64,000 bases of DNA from CAVYUC01 sp963783085 (GTDB lineage Bacteria; Bacteroidota; Bacteroidia; Bacteroidales; Prolixibacteraceae): assembly GCA_963783085.1 (NCBI GenBank), contig CAWAMJ010000013.1:1-64000 (forward strand), written 5' to 3'. Positions 1-7,762 of the stretch are shown here, piece after piece (within the stretch, counting starts at the first letter, position 1; every line of letters begins with the position of its first letter). A program made the position numbers and the translations under genes. The notes under the pieces are model-generated. The model was not told the origin of the DNA and ran no database searches. It worked only from the letters and a program-made list of their open reading frames with translations.

Positions 1-16
1 TTACAAACTGTTGTTT
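1..16 (-). repeat. attC-like site 1 (only its edge is in the window)
   Basis: The bases between the window edge and the higA stop codon look like the R'' end of an attC-like palindrome: read on the minus strand, the stop is followed by ACAACAG, similar to the AACAA start of the complete sites further right. The partner arm lies outside the window, so the palindrome cannot be tested. If correct, the cassette array continues to the left. Confidence 0.35.
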
Positions 17-331
17 TTAGGCTATTTCCAAATGAGAGTTAGCGTCAAAATCAATTGTCATTTTTACTTTTGCTTTTAAAGCATCAAAAACTTTCATTAT
101 TGTCGATAACCTAACGTCTTTTGCATTGTTTTCAATTTTGGAAATTTGAGCTTTTTGAACTCCAACTAATTCTCCTAATTGTTCCTGTGTCAAATGTCTT
201 TCTTTCCTTGCTTTTTTTATCATATCTCCAAGGATGTCTAATTTTAATTCAAATTCAAATTGCTCTCTTTCTGTTGAACCTTTTTTTCCAATATATTTAT
301 CTGTCAATTCGTCTAATGTGTACTTTTTCAT
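17..331 (-). CDS. higA: HigA-type antitoxin (XRE helix-turn-helix), cassette gene
   Basis: This is a 104-residue antitoxin that should bind and neutralise the toxin encoded just upstream and repress their shared promoter. Residues about 35-90 form an XRE/Cro helix-turn-helix (motif LTQEQLGELVGVQKAQISKIE). The reading frame stays open upstream into the toxin gene, but the ATG at 331 lies one base after the toxin stop and gives a normal HigA length. Toxin first, antitoxin second is the usual HigBA order. The pair forms one cassette with attC-like sites on both sides. Toxin-antitoxin pairs are common cargo in chromosomal integrons. Confidence 0.85.
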   Translation of the reverse strand: MKKYTLDELTDKYIGKKGSTEREQFEFELKLDILGDMIKKARKERHLTQEQLGELVGVQKAQISKIENNAKDVRLSTIMKVFDALKAKVKMTIDFDANSHLEIA

Positions 332-332
332 T

Positions 333-674
333 TTATTTTTCTCCCTTTTCTTTAAAATATTGTTTCCTAATTTTTTCAGCTTTTTCAATCTCTGATTTTG
401 GCGTTTTCTGTGTCTTTTTAATAAATCCATGAGTCGCAACTACAAGAGTTTCTTCCTTTTCTGTTTTGTCCCAAAATGCAAGAAGTCGGATTTGATTAGT
501 CAGGAATTTTGTCCTGAATTCCCAAATATTTCCATCTAGCTTTTTAAATAGTTCAGGGTCATTAACATCTCTGGATTTCCAAATATTGTAGATTACCTTT
601 TTTCTTGTTTTTTCGTCAAGAGTGTCAAGGAATTCTTTTGCCCATTCTAAAAATATTATCGCATACTTAATCAT
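333..674 (-). CDS. higB: HigB/RelE-family toxin, cassette gene
   Basis: This is a 113-residue RelE-superfamily toxin, expected to be a ribosome-dependent mRNA endonuclease. Phage Gp49-like/HigB features are visible: an N-terminal FLEWAKEFLDTLDEKTRKK helix, the WEFR segment, and the LLAFWDK and LVVATHGFIKKTQKTP strands typical of the family. The start is the ATG at 674; a TTG one codon upstream is less likely. A one-base gap separates it from higA, so they are translationally coupled. A likely promoter lies at 693-724, so the pair can be expressed independently of its place in the array. Confidence 0.85.
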   Translation of the reverse strand: MIKYAIIFLEWAKEFLDTLDEKTRKKVIYNIWKSRDVNDPELFKKLDGNIWEFRTKFLTNQIRLLAFWDKTEKEETLVVATHGFIKKTQKTPKSEIEKAEKIRKQYFKEKGEK

Positions 675-692
675 CAAAAATTAGTTTTTTAA

Positions 693-724
693 CAAAGATA
701 AAATATTTCCTTATAGGGAAACAA
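693..724 (-). promoter_or_regulatory. Promoter of higBA
   Basis: On the minus strand there is a TATCTTTG box (693-700), which fits the Bacteroidota -7 consensus TAnnTTTG, and a TTG (722-724) 21 bases upstream at the -33 position. It lies just ahead of the higB start codon and inside the cassette. Confidence 0.55.
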
Positions 725-771
725 TATTTTAAGCAAATAATTTTTTTCACAATTGTTTGTAACGGTTGGTA

Positions 772-2562
772 GTCGAGTAGGCAAAGGGAGTTTCACCCTA
801 AGCCTCTCACAGAACCGGACTTGACAGTCTCCCGTCATCCGGCTCTTGCCTGCCTGGTCGGCAGACAGGTTATACAAATCTATACGCTTCATCAACATAA
901 TCCAATTTGCCAATGATAAAACAAACCGGGAAATTGTTCCCGAACTGTTGTAAACCATCGGAATGCTCGTTTTATACTGGTTTTGTAGCGTTTGTACCGT
1001 TTCCTTGCCCAGCGGATTAATCGCTTGTTCAGCCATTGAAAGATAGAGTTCATGGCACTTTTCCTAAACTTACCATAGTAGTTGACCCATCCCCGAATAT
1101 AGGGATTTAGAAATTGGGCAACGCCTACAATACTTTTATGGGTTAGCCCCACAATATTCAATTCTTCCATCTTGTCTGCTATACGTTTCTTTGAACTGAT
1201 GCTTATTGCACAATCATATCCCAGAAACAGCTTTCCTGTTTTCCTTGATTTTGTTGTGCGGGGCTGGAAAGAATATCCCAGAAAATCGAATTTAACTACC
1301 GGATAATTGTCCCGACGTCGATAGTCTTTGCAATACACCAGTTTGGCCTTTACCGGGTGCAGTTCCAATCCGCATTCTTTCATCCGTTCCCGAACAGCAT
1401 TTAGCGTTCGTTCTGCATGGGTTTTACTCCGGCAATGCAGGATGGCGTCATCGGCATAACGCGCAAACTCTACTGCCGAATGTTTCAGCTCAAGCCATTT
1501 ATCCATCGCATAATGAAGAAACAGGTTGGCCAGTAACGGGCTAATTACACCTCCCTGTGGCGTTCCCCTTCCCTGCTTCTGAACCAGTTCTCCCGATTCT
1601 TTCTGAACAGGTGAGTTCAGCCATCGTTTGATGTACATCAAACACCATTTCTCTGTAACGTGCTTCTCCAAAGCAAGCAATAATTTTCTGTGGTCGATAT
1701 TGTCAAAGAAACCCTTGATGTCGAGGTCAATTACCCAATCTGTTTTCCTGCAATTGTTACGAACCTGTTCGAGTGCCTGATGGGCATCCTTGTTCGGACG
1801 GTAACCATAGGAGTTTGAACTGAATATCTTTTCAAACCTCGGTTCCAGGTAATCTTTAATCACCATTTGTCCTATCCTGTCTGCAATGGTCGGGACACCA
1901 AGTTTACGGATTTTACCGTCTTTCTTGGCTATCTCAACTTCTTTAACAGGTGGCGGAAAATAGCTGCCCGATGCCATGCGGTTCCAAAATTTGTACAAGT
2001 GTTTCGACCTGTCAGCATCAAATTCTTGCATGCTGATTTCATCAACACCGGCACTTCCCTTGTTGGCTTTTACTTTCTTGTAAGCCGCCCATACCATTTC
2101 GCGGCTTACCGGTACCGATTTTGTCTCATTCCATAAATTCATCCTCTTTCCAGAGTTGTTAAATGTTATGATACTGTATAACCTAACCCCTTCGCTGCGC
2201 CACCGCTAAAGCTTTAGGCGGCACGCGGTCCATTCCCATTACAGGAACTTCATTACTACTACGGGTTAGTCCGTCTCCCGACATTTCGTCGGGATTCCCG
2301 GGTTCCGTAATTAAGCCCGGATAAAGGTCCCCGCAAAGCGGGGCAATGCCGCCTGAAAGACGCCTGCCGCACAGCCAGTAGACAGGTGCCCGCTGTGCCT
2401 ATCACTGTATAACATGCTCTCCAGCTTTTGACAGAATGTGGCCACTTCTCGACTCCTCTTCAGCGGTTACGGTTAGTTCATCTCCTTTATCCATACCTGA
2501 CTATGCTCGTGGCAAAGCCTTTTCCTAAACGCTCAGCACCATACCTCTTAAGTACAGCACCT
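772..2562 (-). mobile_element. Group II intron inserted in attC-like site 2
   Basis: The 3' end on the minus strand has a domain V hairpin (GAGCCGGATGACGGGAGAC, then CAAGTCCGGTTCTG, about 805-850). A domain VI-like hairpin follows, ending ...CTACTCGAC at 772, next to attC-like sequence. A maturase/reverse transcriptase is encoded at 892-2142. Positions 2143-2562 should hold domains I-III. The 5' border is approximate because no clear GUGYG start could be fixed. Several short palindromes are embedded at about 2206-2420 and 846-868. Some integron-associated introns (group IIC-attC) are known to insert in attC sites, and this fits that habit. Confidence 0.75.
892..2142 (-). CDS. ltrA: Group II intron reverse transcriptase/maturase
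   Basis: This is a 416-residue intron-encoded protein that would help splicing and copy the intron into new DNA sites. Reverse transcriptase blocks are clear: GSAGVD near residue 30, LGVPTIADRI (81-90), YGYRP, a metal-binding Asp in DLDIKGFFDNIDH, GTPQGGVISPLL (193-204) and the catalytic YADD (229-232). The C-terminal part (GWVNYYGKFRKSAM) is the maturase/thumb domain. I see no HNH endonuclease domain, as in introns that use other routes to prime. It sits inside intron sequence upstream of domain V, which separates it from retron or DGR enzymes. Confidence 0.92.
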   Translation of the reverse strand: MNLWNETKSVPVSREMVWAAYKKVKANKGSAGVDEISMQEFDADRSKHLYKFWNRMASGSYFPPPVKEVEIAKKDGKIRKLGVPTIADRIGQMVIKDYLEPRFEKIFSSNSYGYRPNKDAHQALEQVRNNCRKTDWVIDLDIKGFFDNIDHRKLLLALEKHVTEKWCLMYIKRWLNSPVQKESGELVQKQGRGTPQGGVISPLLANLFLHYAMDKWLELKHSAVEFARYADDAILHCRSKTHAERTLNAVRERMKECGLELHPVKAKLVYCKDYRRRDNYPVVKFDFLGYSFQPRTTKSRKTGKLFLGYDCAISISSKKRIADKMEELNIVGLTHKSIVGVAQFLNPYIRGWVNYYGKFRKSAMNSIFQWLNKRLIRWARKRYKRYKTSIKRAFRWFTTVREQFPGLFYHWQIGLC

Positions 2563-2735
2563 TTAGGTGGTGGATTTCGGAGAGCCTGCCCGTCCGGTCA
2601 GGCGGGCGTTCCTGTCCGAAGGACGCGGAACTGCGAAACGGGAATCCGCAGTTGGCGTACCACCGAACCCCGCCCTACAATATGTACTGTGTTGTGTTTA
2701 GTTTTTTAGTTTTCAATTTTTTAGGATTAAATTAC

Positions 2736-3740
2736 TTAATAATAATCTTGTTTCGGAAATGTCTTTGTTCTTGCGGCATACAAGTCAAAACCTCCTTTCC
2801 CTCCTGGTTTGTTCGATGAAAAAATTAACATTGTTTCATCAAATTCATAAAATGGAACAATAATGGGGCGGTATTCGTCATATTCTGAATTTATTTTATC
2901 TCCCAAATTTTGTGGCTGAGACCATTTCCCATTCAAATACTGTGAGAAATACAAGTCAAATCCACCATAACCTCCTTCTCTGTCTGATGTGAAGACCATT
3001 ATATTCCCTACTACAAATGGGCATTTATCATTTTTGTCACTTGACAAAATAGCATTTCTAACAATTTCATGTTCTGTGGGATACAGGTAATTAGGATTAA
3101 TCTCGTCTTCAACAAATGCTGTTTCATAAATATTAAATACTCCCATTTCTCTGTTACTACAGAACACAAGACTTTTATTCTCGTTAAATATGCAAGGGTA
3201 GTAATCGTCATACTCAGAGTTGATGGATTCAAAAGATTCTGGAGCATCTATTATCTCCTGAGCATTCCATGTTCCAAAATCAAGTTTTTTTGAAGATGCA
3301 TACTTTATATCAAAATTACCTGATTCGTTATTTGCATAGAAAAAGTATTCATGAGCTTCATCTCCAAAATGATAAAATGGTCCATATTCATCAAAGTCTG
3401 TATTTATTGTTTCCAAAACCTTGCTTGCATATTTATTAGAACTATTAGCATCACTAACATATGAAATATTTAATATGTCACCTTTTGAATGATAAGAAAT
3501 ATCCATGCTTTTATAGATAATATCAAAGTTGTTTCCTGAACTATTTCTATTTGTCGAAAAATAAATTCCATGTCTGAATGCTGGATAGGGAAGGTCTGAG
3601 TTATAATCATCAAAGGAAGAGTTAATATTTTCCAGATTTACAGGTAATTCAGTTACAATTGTCTCATAAGTAAAATCATAATCATCATTGTTGAATATTT
3701 TAATACAACTTGTCAATGTGATTATGAAAGCGAGAAACAA
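2736..3740 (-). CDS. PD40 beta-propeller lipoprotein, cassette gene
   Basis: This is a lipoprotein of about 334 residues with a lipobox (LTSC) after a hydrophobic stretch, so it should sit on the outer or inner membrane facing the periplasm. Repeats such as FTSDREGGYGGFDLYFS and FSSNKPGGKGGFDLYAA are PD40/WD40-like blades, seen in TolB-type and gliding-related proteins. Its exact role is unknown. The frame opens only with a TTG at 3740. An ATG at 3759 (MKTFK...) would give a classical signal peptide if one A of an A5 run were removed, so a single-base insertion is likely. It is followed by attC-like site 2. No obvious promoter of its own is seen. Confidence 0.7.
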   Translation of the reverse strand: MFLAFIITLTSCIKIFNNDDYDFTYETIVTELPVNLENINSSFDDYNSDLPYPAFRHGIYFSTNRNSSGNNFDIIYKSMDISYHSKGDILNISYVSDANSSNKYASKVLETINTDFDEYGPFYHFGDEAHEYFFYANNESGNFDIKYASSKKLDFGTWNAQEIIDAPESFESINSEYDDYYPCIFNENKSLVFCSNREMGVFNIYETAFVEDEINPNYLYPTEHEIVRNAILSSDKNDKCPFVVGNIMVFTSDREGGYGGFDLYFSQYLNGKWSQPQNLGDKINSEYDEYRPIIVPFYEFDETMLIFSSNKPGGKGGFDLYAARTKTFPKQDYY

Positions 3741-3834
3741 GATTTTTAAATGTTTTCATGATTATTTGGTTTTAACGTAGGTTTTCTTTTATGATGTTTT
3801 TTTGTGGTTATGGTTGCTTTTCTTTCAAAATTAA

Positions 3835-3966
3835 ACACAACGGTCACGTGCAAGTTTGCGGCCCGGTTACGTTTGATTTATTTTCAAAATACTACAAAAT
3901 AATTAGCGATTAAAAATACATGAATTTACCGCCAAAACCGGGATGAAATTTGCACATTGTTATAGC
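3835..3966 (-). repeat. attC-like site 3
   Basis: The left arm (CAACGGTCACGTGCAAG, from 3838) and right arm (TTTGCACATTGTTATAG, to 3965) form a long imperfect palindrome around a variable loop. It is of the same type as site 8 (13241-13371), with which it shares even the loop sequence. Read in the gene direction it begins CTATAACAATGTGCAAA and ends ACCGTTGTG, matching the attC pattern. It follows the HicAB cassette. Confidence 0.8.
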
Positions 3967-3973
3967 CTTTGTT

Positions 3974-4369
3974 TTAGCTTTTATAAATCAAATTCATTTC
4001 AGATAATTCTTGTCCAATTTGATGTATTCCGCTTAATATTTTTTCAGTTTGGTTTTCAGATGGTTTCTTGTGTCCTTGTACATATTGAGACAATAAAGTC
4101 GGATTCATCCCAATTTTTTCTGCAAGAAATTTTGAATTCAGCACTTTGTAGTATTGAAAAAATTGTGCAAAATCAATTTCAAATTTTAAATTTTCATGAG
4201 AAATAATATATTCTTCTTCAAAGTTTAATTGAGTTGCTTCAAGCGCATTATTAATAAGTTCAGGAATAGTCCTACCCGTTGTAAATATTGGATATTCTTC
4301 GGAATAAGCTGAAAATCCTGTCTTTGTTTTTTCAACAATTATTTTAATTTTTTTCTTATAATTTTTCAT
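3974..4369 (-). CDS. hicB: HicB-family antitoxin, cassette gene
   Basis: This 131-residue protein has an N-terminal HicB fold (FSAYSEEYPIFTTGRTIPELINNALEA) and a C-terminal helix-turn-helix (SKFLAEKIGMNPTLLSQYVQGHKKPS). It should bind HicA and repress the operon. It lies 12 bp downstream of hicA, the usual toxin-antitoxin order for this family. The stop codon is immediately followed by attC-like site 3, so gene and site form one compact cassette. Confidence 0.85.
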   Translation of the reverse strand: MKNYKKKIKIIVEKTKTGFSAYSEEYPIFTTGRTIPELINNALEATQLNFEEEYIISHENLKFEIDFAQFFQYYKVLNSKFLAEKIGMNPTLLSQYVQGHKKPSENQTEKILSGIHQIGQELSEMNLIYKS

Positions 4370-4381
4370 AATTCCAATTTT

Positions 4382-4570
4382 TTAAAGTTTTATTCCTGCA
4401 TCTTTTAAAATTTTTTTCTCAAGTCCTTTACCTACTTCCTGGCTTCCATGATTAGGAAAAATTATTATTCCTTCCTTTTGGTCATTTTTCATTTTAACGT
4501 GCGACCCTTTTTGAGAAATTGGATACCACCCATGTTTTTTCAAGAGTCGGAATAATTCGGAACATTTCAT
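4382..4570 (-). CDS. hicA: HicA mRNA interferase toxin, cassette gene
   Basis: At 62 residues this has the normal size of HicA, a small dsRBD-like RNase that cuts mRNA. The pattern (C)SELFRLLKKHGWYPISQKGSHVKM contains the conserved catalytic His (H24, in GSHVKM), and the C-terminal KKILKDAGI helix is typical. It is encoded just upstream of hicB. A promoter of Bacteroidota type lies directly upstream (4597-4627). Confidence 0.88.
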   Translation of the reverse strand: MKCSELFRLLKKHGWYPISQKGSHVKMKNDQKEGIIIFPNHGSQEVGKGLEKKILKDAGIKL

Positions 4571-4596
4571 GTTTTAATATCTTTCGAAACGAACTC

Positions 4597-4627
4597 CAAA
4601 GGTAAACAATAATTTACTTTTTAGCAA
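4597..4627 (-). promoter_or_regulatory. Promoter of hicAB
   Basis: On the minus strand TACCTTTG (4597-4604) matches the -7 consensus TAnnTTTG, and a TTG at 4625-4627 lies 20 bases upstream, the expected -33 spacing. It is within the cassette, so hicAB does not need read-through transcription. Confidence 0.6.
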
Positions 4628-4699
4628 GAATCTGTTTTTATGGAATTTTCTTTTTCAACATTGGCTATAACGGTTGGTACATGTTACGGGGCGGATTTG

Positions 4700-6680
4700 C
4701 CGGGTAGTGCAGTTCGTTACCTCCCTGCACCCCCACAGACCCGTACGAGCGGATTTCCCGCATACGGTTCCTCCAAAATTGGTTTCGCTGAACTAAATGT
4801 ATGATAAATTTTAGGTTTTAATAAAGGTATCCATTTGTTGACCAGTTGGTCATACCGTTCCCAAATCCAGATTGTTTTACCTCCCCTACGGTTGAGCCAT
4901 TTGTGCAAACAACGGCGGATTTCATTATAAAAACATCGTATACCCTTTGTATTAAAGGTGATACCATAGTAATTATAGTGACCACGAAGTTTTACATTTA
5001 AATCGCCTATTAAATCCGGAAGTTTGCGGTGCCTGTTGCGCTTTATCCAGTCATCTGTTTGGGTAATGCATTTTCTGAGTTTCTTTTTACTGGTTTTTCG
5101 CTTTAATATGGGTTTGCCTTTGCGGCTTTTTCCCATATAATGTGTAAATCCCAGAAAATCAAAACTCCTTGCCCCTTCACCCCGTTTGCAATCCAGGTCG
5201 ATTAGACTGGTTTTGTCCGGGTGTAAGCCCAAACCAAACTTGTTGAACCGTTTGGATAAAACTTGCAATACGCGTTCCGCATCCTGTTGGTCGGAAAAAC
5301 CCAGTATAAAGTCATCGGCATATCTCACGATAAAACTCTTACCTTTTAATAAAGGCTGGATTTCTTCTGAAAACCATGTGTCTAAAACATAATGCAGATA
5401 AATGTTGCTCAGCAAGGGGGATATAATACCGCCCTGAGGGGTTCCTTCGGTAGGATAGGTAACCTGCCCTTCCTCAAGAATACCTGCTTTAAGCCATTTA
5501 TCTATCATCTTCCTTATCACACCATCGCTCACCCTGCGTGCTATTAATTGCCTTAATTCGCCATGGGGTATACTACCAAAATAGTTTTTCAGGTCTGCAT
5601 CTATGATATACCGCATACCTTCAAAGGTAATCTGTCGGGTTAGATAATCTATTGCCTGATGTGCTGAGCGATTGGAACGAAATCCATAGGAAAAGTGTTT
5701 AAATTCTTGTTCATAGATTGGTTCCAATACTGCCCGAACACTTGATTGCAATACCTTATCTTCAATGGTAGGAATGCCTAATGGCCGTTTCCCTCCATCG
5801 CCCTTTGGTATATACACCCTACGGATATTGGGGGCTTTGTATTTTCCTGTCTTGAATAAGGTCAATAGCTCTGGAATCCTTTCCTTCGCTCCTATACCAT
5901 ATTCATACCAGTTTTCTTCATCTACTCCGCTTGAACTGTTTTTGTTAAGCTGCCTGTAGCAGTTATCCAGCAGTTCTTCGTCAATAAACTGGCTCAGGTT
6001 ATGCAGCCCCTCATCCTTGTGTTTAATAGCTCGCTGTGCTATTTGCATTTCTAATGTTAACATTGCTTTCATGAATCCGGTCCATTAAATGTGTCCAAAA
6101 TACAATCCCAATTTCAGGCACCCCCCTTCCCTGATATGGGTCCCTTGGGTGTGGTTCCCCATACCTAACCGGTACTATGAAGGTGCTAAGACTGCCTTCT
6201 CCCATCTCCTTCACTTCGGTTTCCCTCGTTCCGGATACCGCTTGCGATACCGCTCTTTTCTGCGCTCCTTGTAAGGTGCCGGTATTTACCTTACCGGATA
6301 GGACATATTCCGGTATGGCCTGCCCTTTATTGGCCATGTTTCGTGCGGAGGAGGTAGGCTCTCCCGTGTTCCCATGCAACCCTTGCCTGTCTTTGCCATG
6401 TTCACAGACCCCGACTGAACCTCCCCGGCTCGCCTTTTGCGCTGGATTGGTATTGCCCCGGATACTCCGACGTCCAGGACTTCAGTGAGAAACATTTCGA
6501 GGCTCAATAGCATGGCGTTAACAGTCACTGTCTACGCTTCGTGCCGTCATTTCTAACGACTACGCAAGACTCGTTTCCGGCCGATGGCTAATCATTACCG
6601 GACAGATTGGTTACTGCCGGGTTGCTAAAAAGTATTTCAATGTACGTATCCCTACTTTATGGGCTTGGCACGGCGCCACG
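4700..6680 (-). mobile_element. Group II intron inserted in attC-like site 4
   Basis: The minus-strand 3' end has a domain V hairpin (GGAACCGTATGCGGGAAATC, then CGTACGGGTCTG, about 4735-4770). A domain VI stem follows (GTGCAG/CTGCAC at 4707-4712 and its partner), ending near 4700-4704. Its protein is encoded at 4717-6072 and the coding frame runs through domain V and into domain VI. Positions 6073-6680 hold no gene and should be the structured 5' domains. The insertion point is in the loop side of the attC-like palindrome, a different place from intron 1. Borders are accurate to a few bases only. Confidence 0.72.
4717..6072 (-). CDS. Group II intron reverse transcriptase/maturase (second type)
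   Basis: This is a 451-residue intron-encoded protein, clearly different from the one at 892-2142. Reverse transcriptase blocks are present: RPLGIPTIEDKVLQ (96-109), YGFR, DADLKNYFGSI, GTPQGGIISPLL (210-221) and YADD (251-254). The maturase part (LRGHYNYYGITFN) follows. The last residues (EEPYAGNPLVRVCGGAG) are encoded by the domain V sequence itself, as in several bacterial intron classes. No HNH domain is visible. The start may be Met1 or Met4. Confidence 0.9.
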   Translation of the reverse strand: MKAMLTLEMQIAQRAIKHKDEGLHNLSQFIDEELLDNCYRQLNKNSSSGVDEENWYEYGIGAKERIPELLTLFKTGKYKAPNIRRVYIPKGDGGKRPLGIPTIEDKVLQSSVRAVLEPIYEQEFKHFSYGFRSNRSAHQAIDYLTRQITFEGMRYIIDADLKNYFGSIPHGELRQLIARRVSDGVIRKMIDKWLKAGILEEGQVTYPTEGTPQGGIISPLLSNIYLHYVLDTWFSEEIQPLLKGKSFIVRYADDFILGFSDQQDAERVLQVLSKRFNKFGLGLHPDKTSLIDLDCKRGEGARSFDFLGFTHYMGKSRKGKPILKRKTSKKKLRKCITQTDDWIKRNRHRKLPDLIGDLNVKLRGHYNYYGITFNTKGIRCFYNEIRRCLHKWLNRRGGKTIWIWERYDQLVNKWIPLLKPKIYHTFSSAKPILEEPYAGNPLVRVCGGAGR

Positions 6681-6868
6681 GAGAGCGTTCCTGTCCGGTA
6701 GGACGGAACTGCGAAACGAGAATCCGCAGTTGGCGTACCACCGAACCGCCCTGCAATATGTACATTGTTGAACTAAACCCGCGATGCGGGAGCTTATTTC
6801 CCAACTAAAATAGGAATAGTTGCAAAGATATATGATTTTGCTGCCATTAATTTTAAAACAAATTTATT

Positions 6869-7762
6869 ATGAGCAGAAAATCTTATCTGGAGCAGGCCTG
6901 CGAAGCTGTTCCTGAGTTTAAAACCATCAGCGAAAAATTTCTTCGCAAGTACACCATTGCCGGTAAATCCGAATCGTGCACCCGCAATTACCTGATGCAA
7001 ATATCGAAAATGGTGCTGTATTTTAAATGTTCACCCTTAGAGCTGGCTATCGACCAGATGGAAGAATACCTTTTCACTATCCGGCAAAACGAAAAGCCCA
7101 GCATGAGTTCATTCAAGCACCTGGTTTACGGACTGCGTACTATGTTTTCAATGTTCAAAAACGAGAAGCTCTACCTGGCCCTTCCTCCGGTATCGGGCAG
7201 TAAAGCATTACCTGATGTGTTTTCGAAACCCGAAATAAAACTCATCCTGAAAACCCCCAAACTGTTAAAACACCAGATGTTGTTTGCTGTTACCTACGAT
7301 TGCGGACTACGTATTTCGGAAGTTATCAACCTGAAAATAAGTGACATTGATTTTGACCGCCGGCGGGTACATGTCCGCCAAAGCAAACACAAGAAAGACC
7401 GCTACGTTCCTGTTTCGCCCCTTACCCTTAAAGGGATAAGAAAGTACCTGGAAGCCTCCAACCCGCAAACCTGGCTTTTTAACGGAAAGATTCGCGGGAA
7501 GGAAATCAGCCGTGAAGGCATCCGTCATGCTTTCCGTGGGTGTATCAAAAAAACGGGCATCAATAAAAAGGTTTGCATCCATACCCTGCGCCACAGTTAT
7601 GCCACCCACCTGCTGGAAATGGGACTGGACATTGTAAGCGTAAAAAATCAAATGGGCCATGTGGATATCGCCACCACCATGATGTATTTGCATATTGCAA
7701 AGTCGAACCCCAGGGCTGGTTTTGCCCCCATGGAAAAGCTCTACGCCAATGTCTCAGGATAA
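6869..7762 (+). CDS. Tyrosine recombinase of the IS91-like element
   Basis: This 297-residue XerC/D-like recombinase has a SAM-like N-terminal domain (residues about 15-105) and a catalytic domain with Arg in DCGLRISEV, Lys in QSKHKKDRYVPV, HTLRHSYATHLLE, GHVDIATTMMY and its Tyr. It lacks the extra segment of integron integrases. IS91-type elements in several phyla carry such a recombinase upstream of the transposase; its part in transposition is unclear. The stop codon overlaps the start of the transposase gene, so the two are translated together. Confidence 0.88.
   Translation: MSRKSYLEQACEAVPEFKTISEKFLRKYTIAGKSESCTRNYLMQISKMVLYFKCSPLELAIDQMEEYLFTIRQNEKPSMSSFKHLVYGLRTMFSMFKNEKLYLALPPVSGSKALPDVFSKPEIKLILKTPKLLKHQMLFAVTYDCGLRISEVINLKISDIDFDRRRVHVRQSKHKKDRYVPVSPLTLKGIRKYLEASNPQTWLFNGKIRGKEISREGIRHAFRGCIKKTGINKKVCIHTLRHSYATHLLEMGLDIVSVKNQMGHVDIATTMMYLHIAKSNPRAGFAPMEKLYANVSG

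Larger units (their letters stand above)
757..2697 (-). repeat. attC-like site 2, split by a group II intron
   Basis: The left part on the plus strand (TAACGGTTGGTA, about 760-771) and the right part (about 2570-2697, ending TATGTACTGTGTTGTG) match the two arms and loop of the intact sites at 10057-10189 and 15356-15489. The material between 772 and about 2562 is a group II intron. The loop of this copy also carries about 20 extra bases, a GC-rich palindrome near 2587-2610, that the intact copies lack. The site belongs to the lipoprotein cassette to its right. Confidence 0.75.
4665..6773 (-). repeat. attC-like site 4, split by a second group II intron
   Basis: The left arm (TAACGGTTGGTACATG, 4668-4683, then GGGGCGGATTT) and the right portion (about 6681-6773: loop, then CCGCCCTGCAATATG and TACATTGTTGAAC) are the two halves of the same repeat type as sites 6 and 10. 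A group II intron lies between them. The right core GTTGAAC overlaps the terminal repeat of the IS91-like element. Confidence 0.75.

Noticed and set aside
892..6072. Retron or diversity-generating retroelement
   Set aside because: Both reverse transcriptases carry a maturase domain and lie just upstream of domain V/VI hairpins, as in group II introns. No template/variable repeat pair or msr/msd region was seen.
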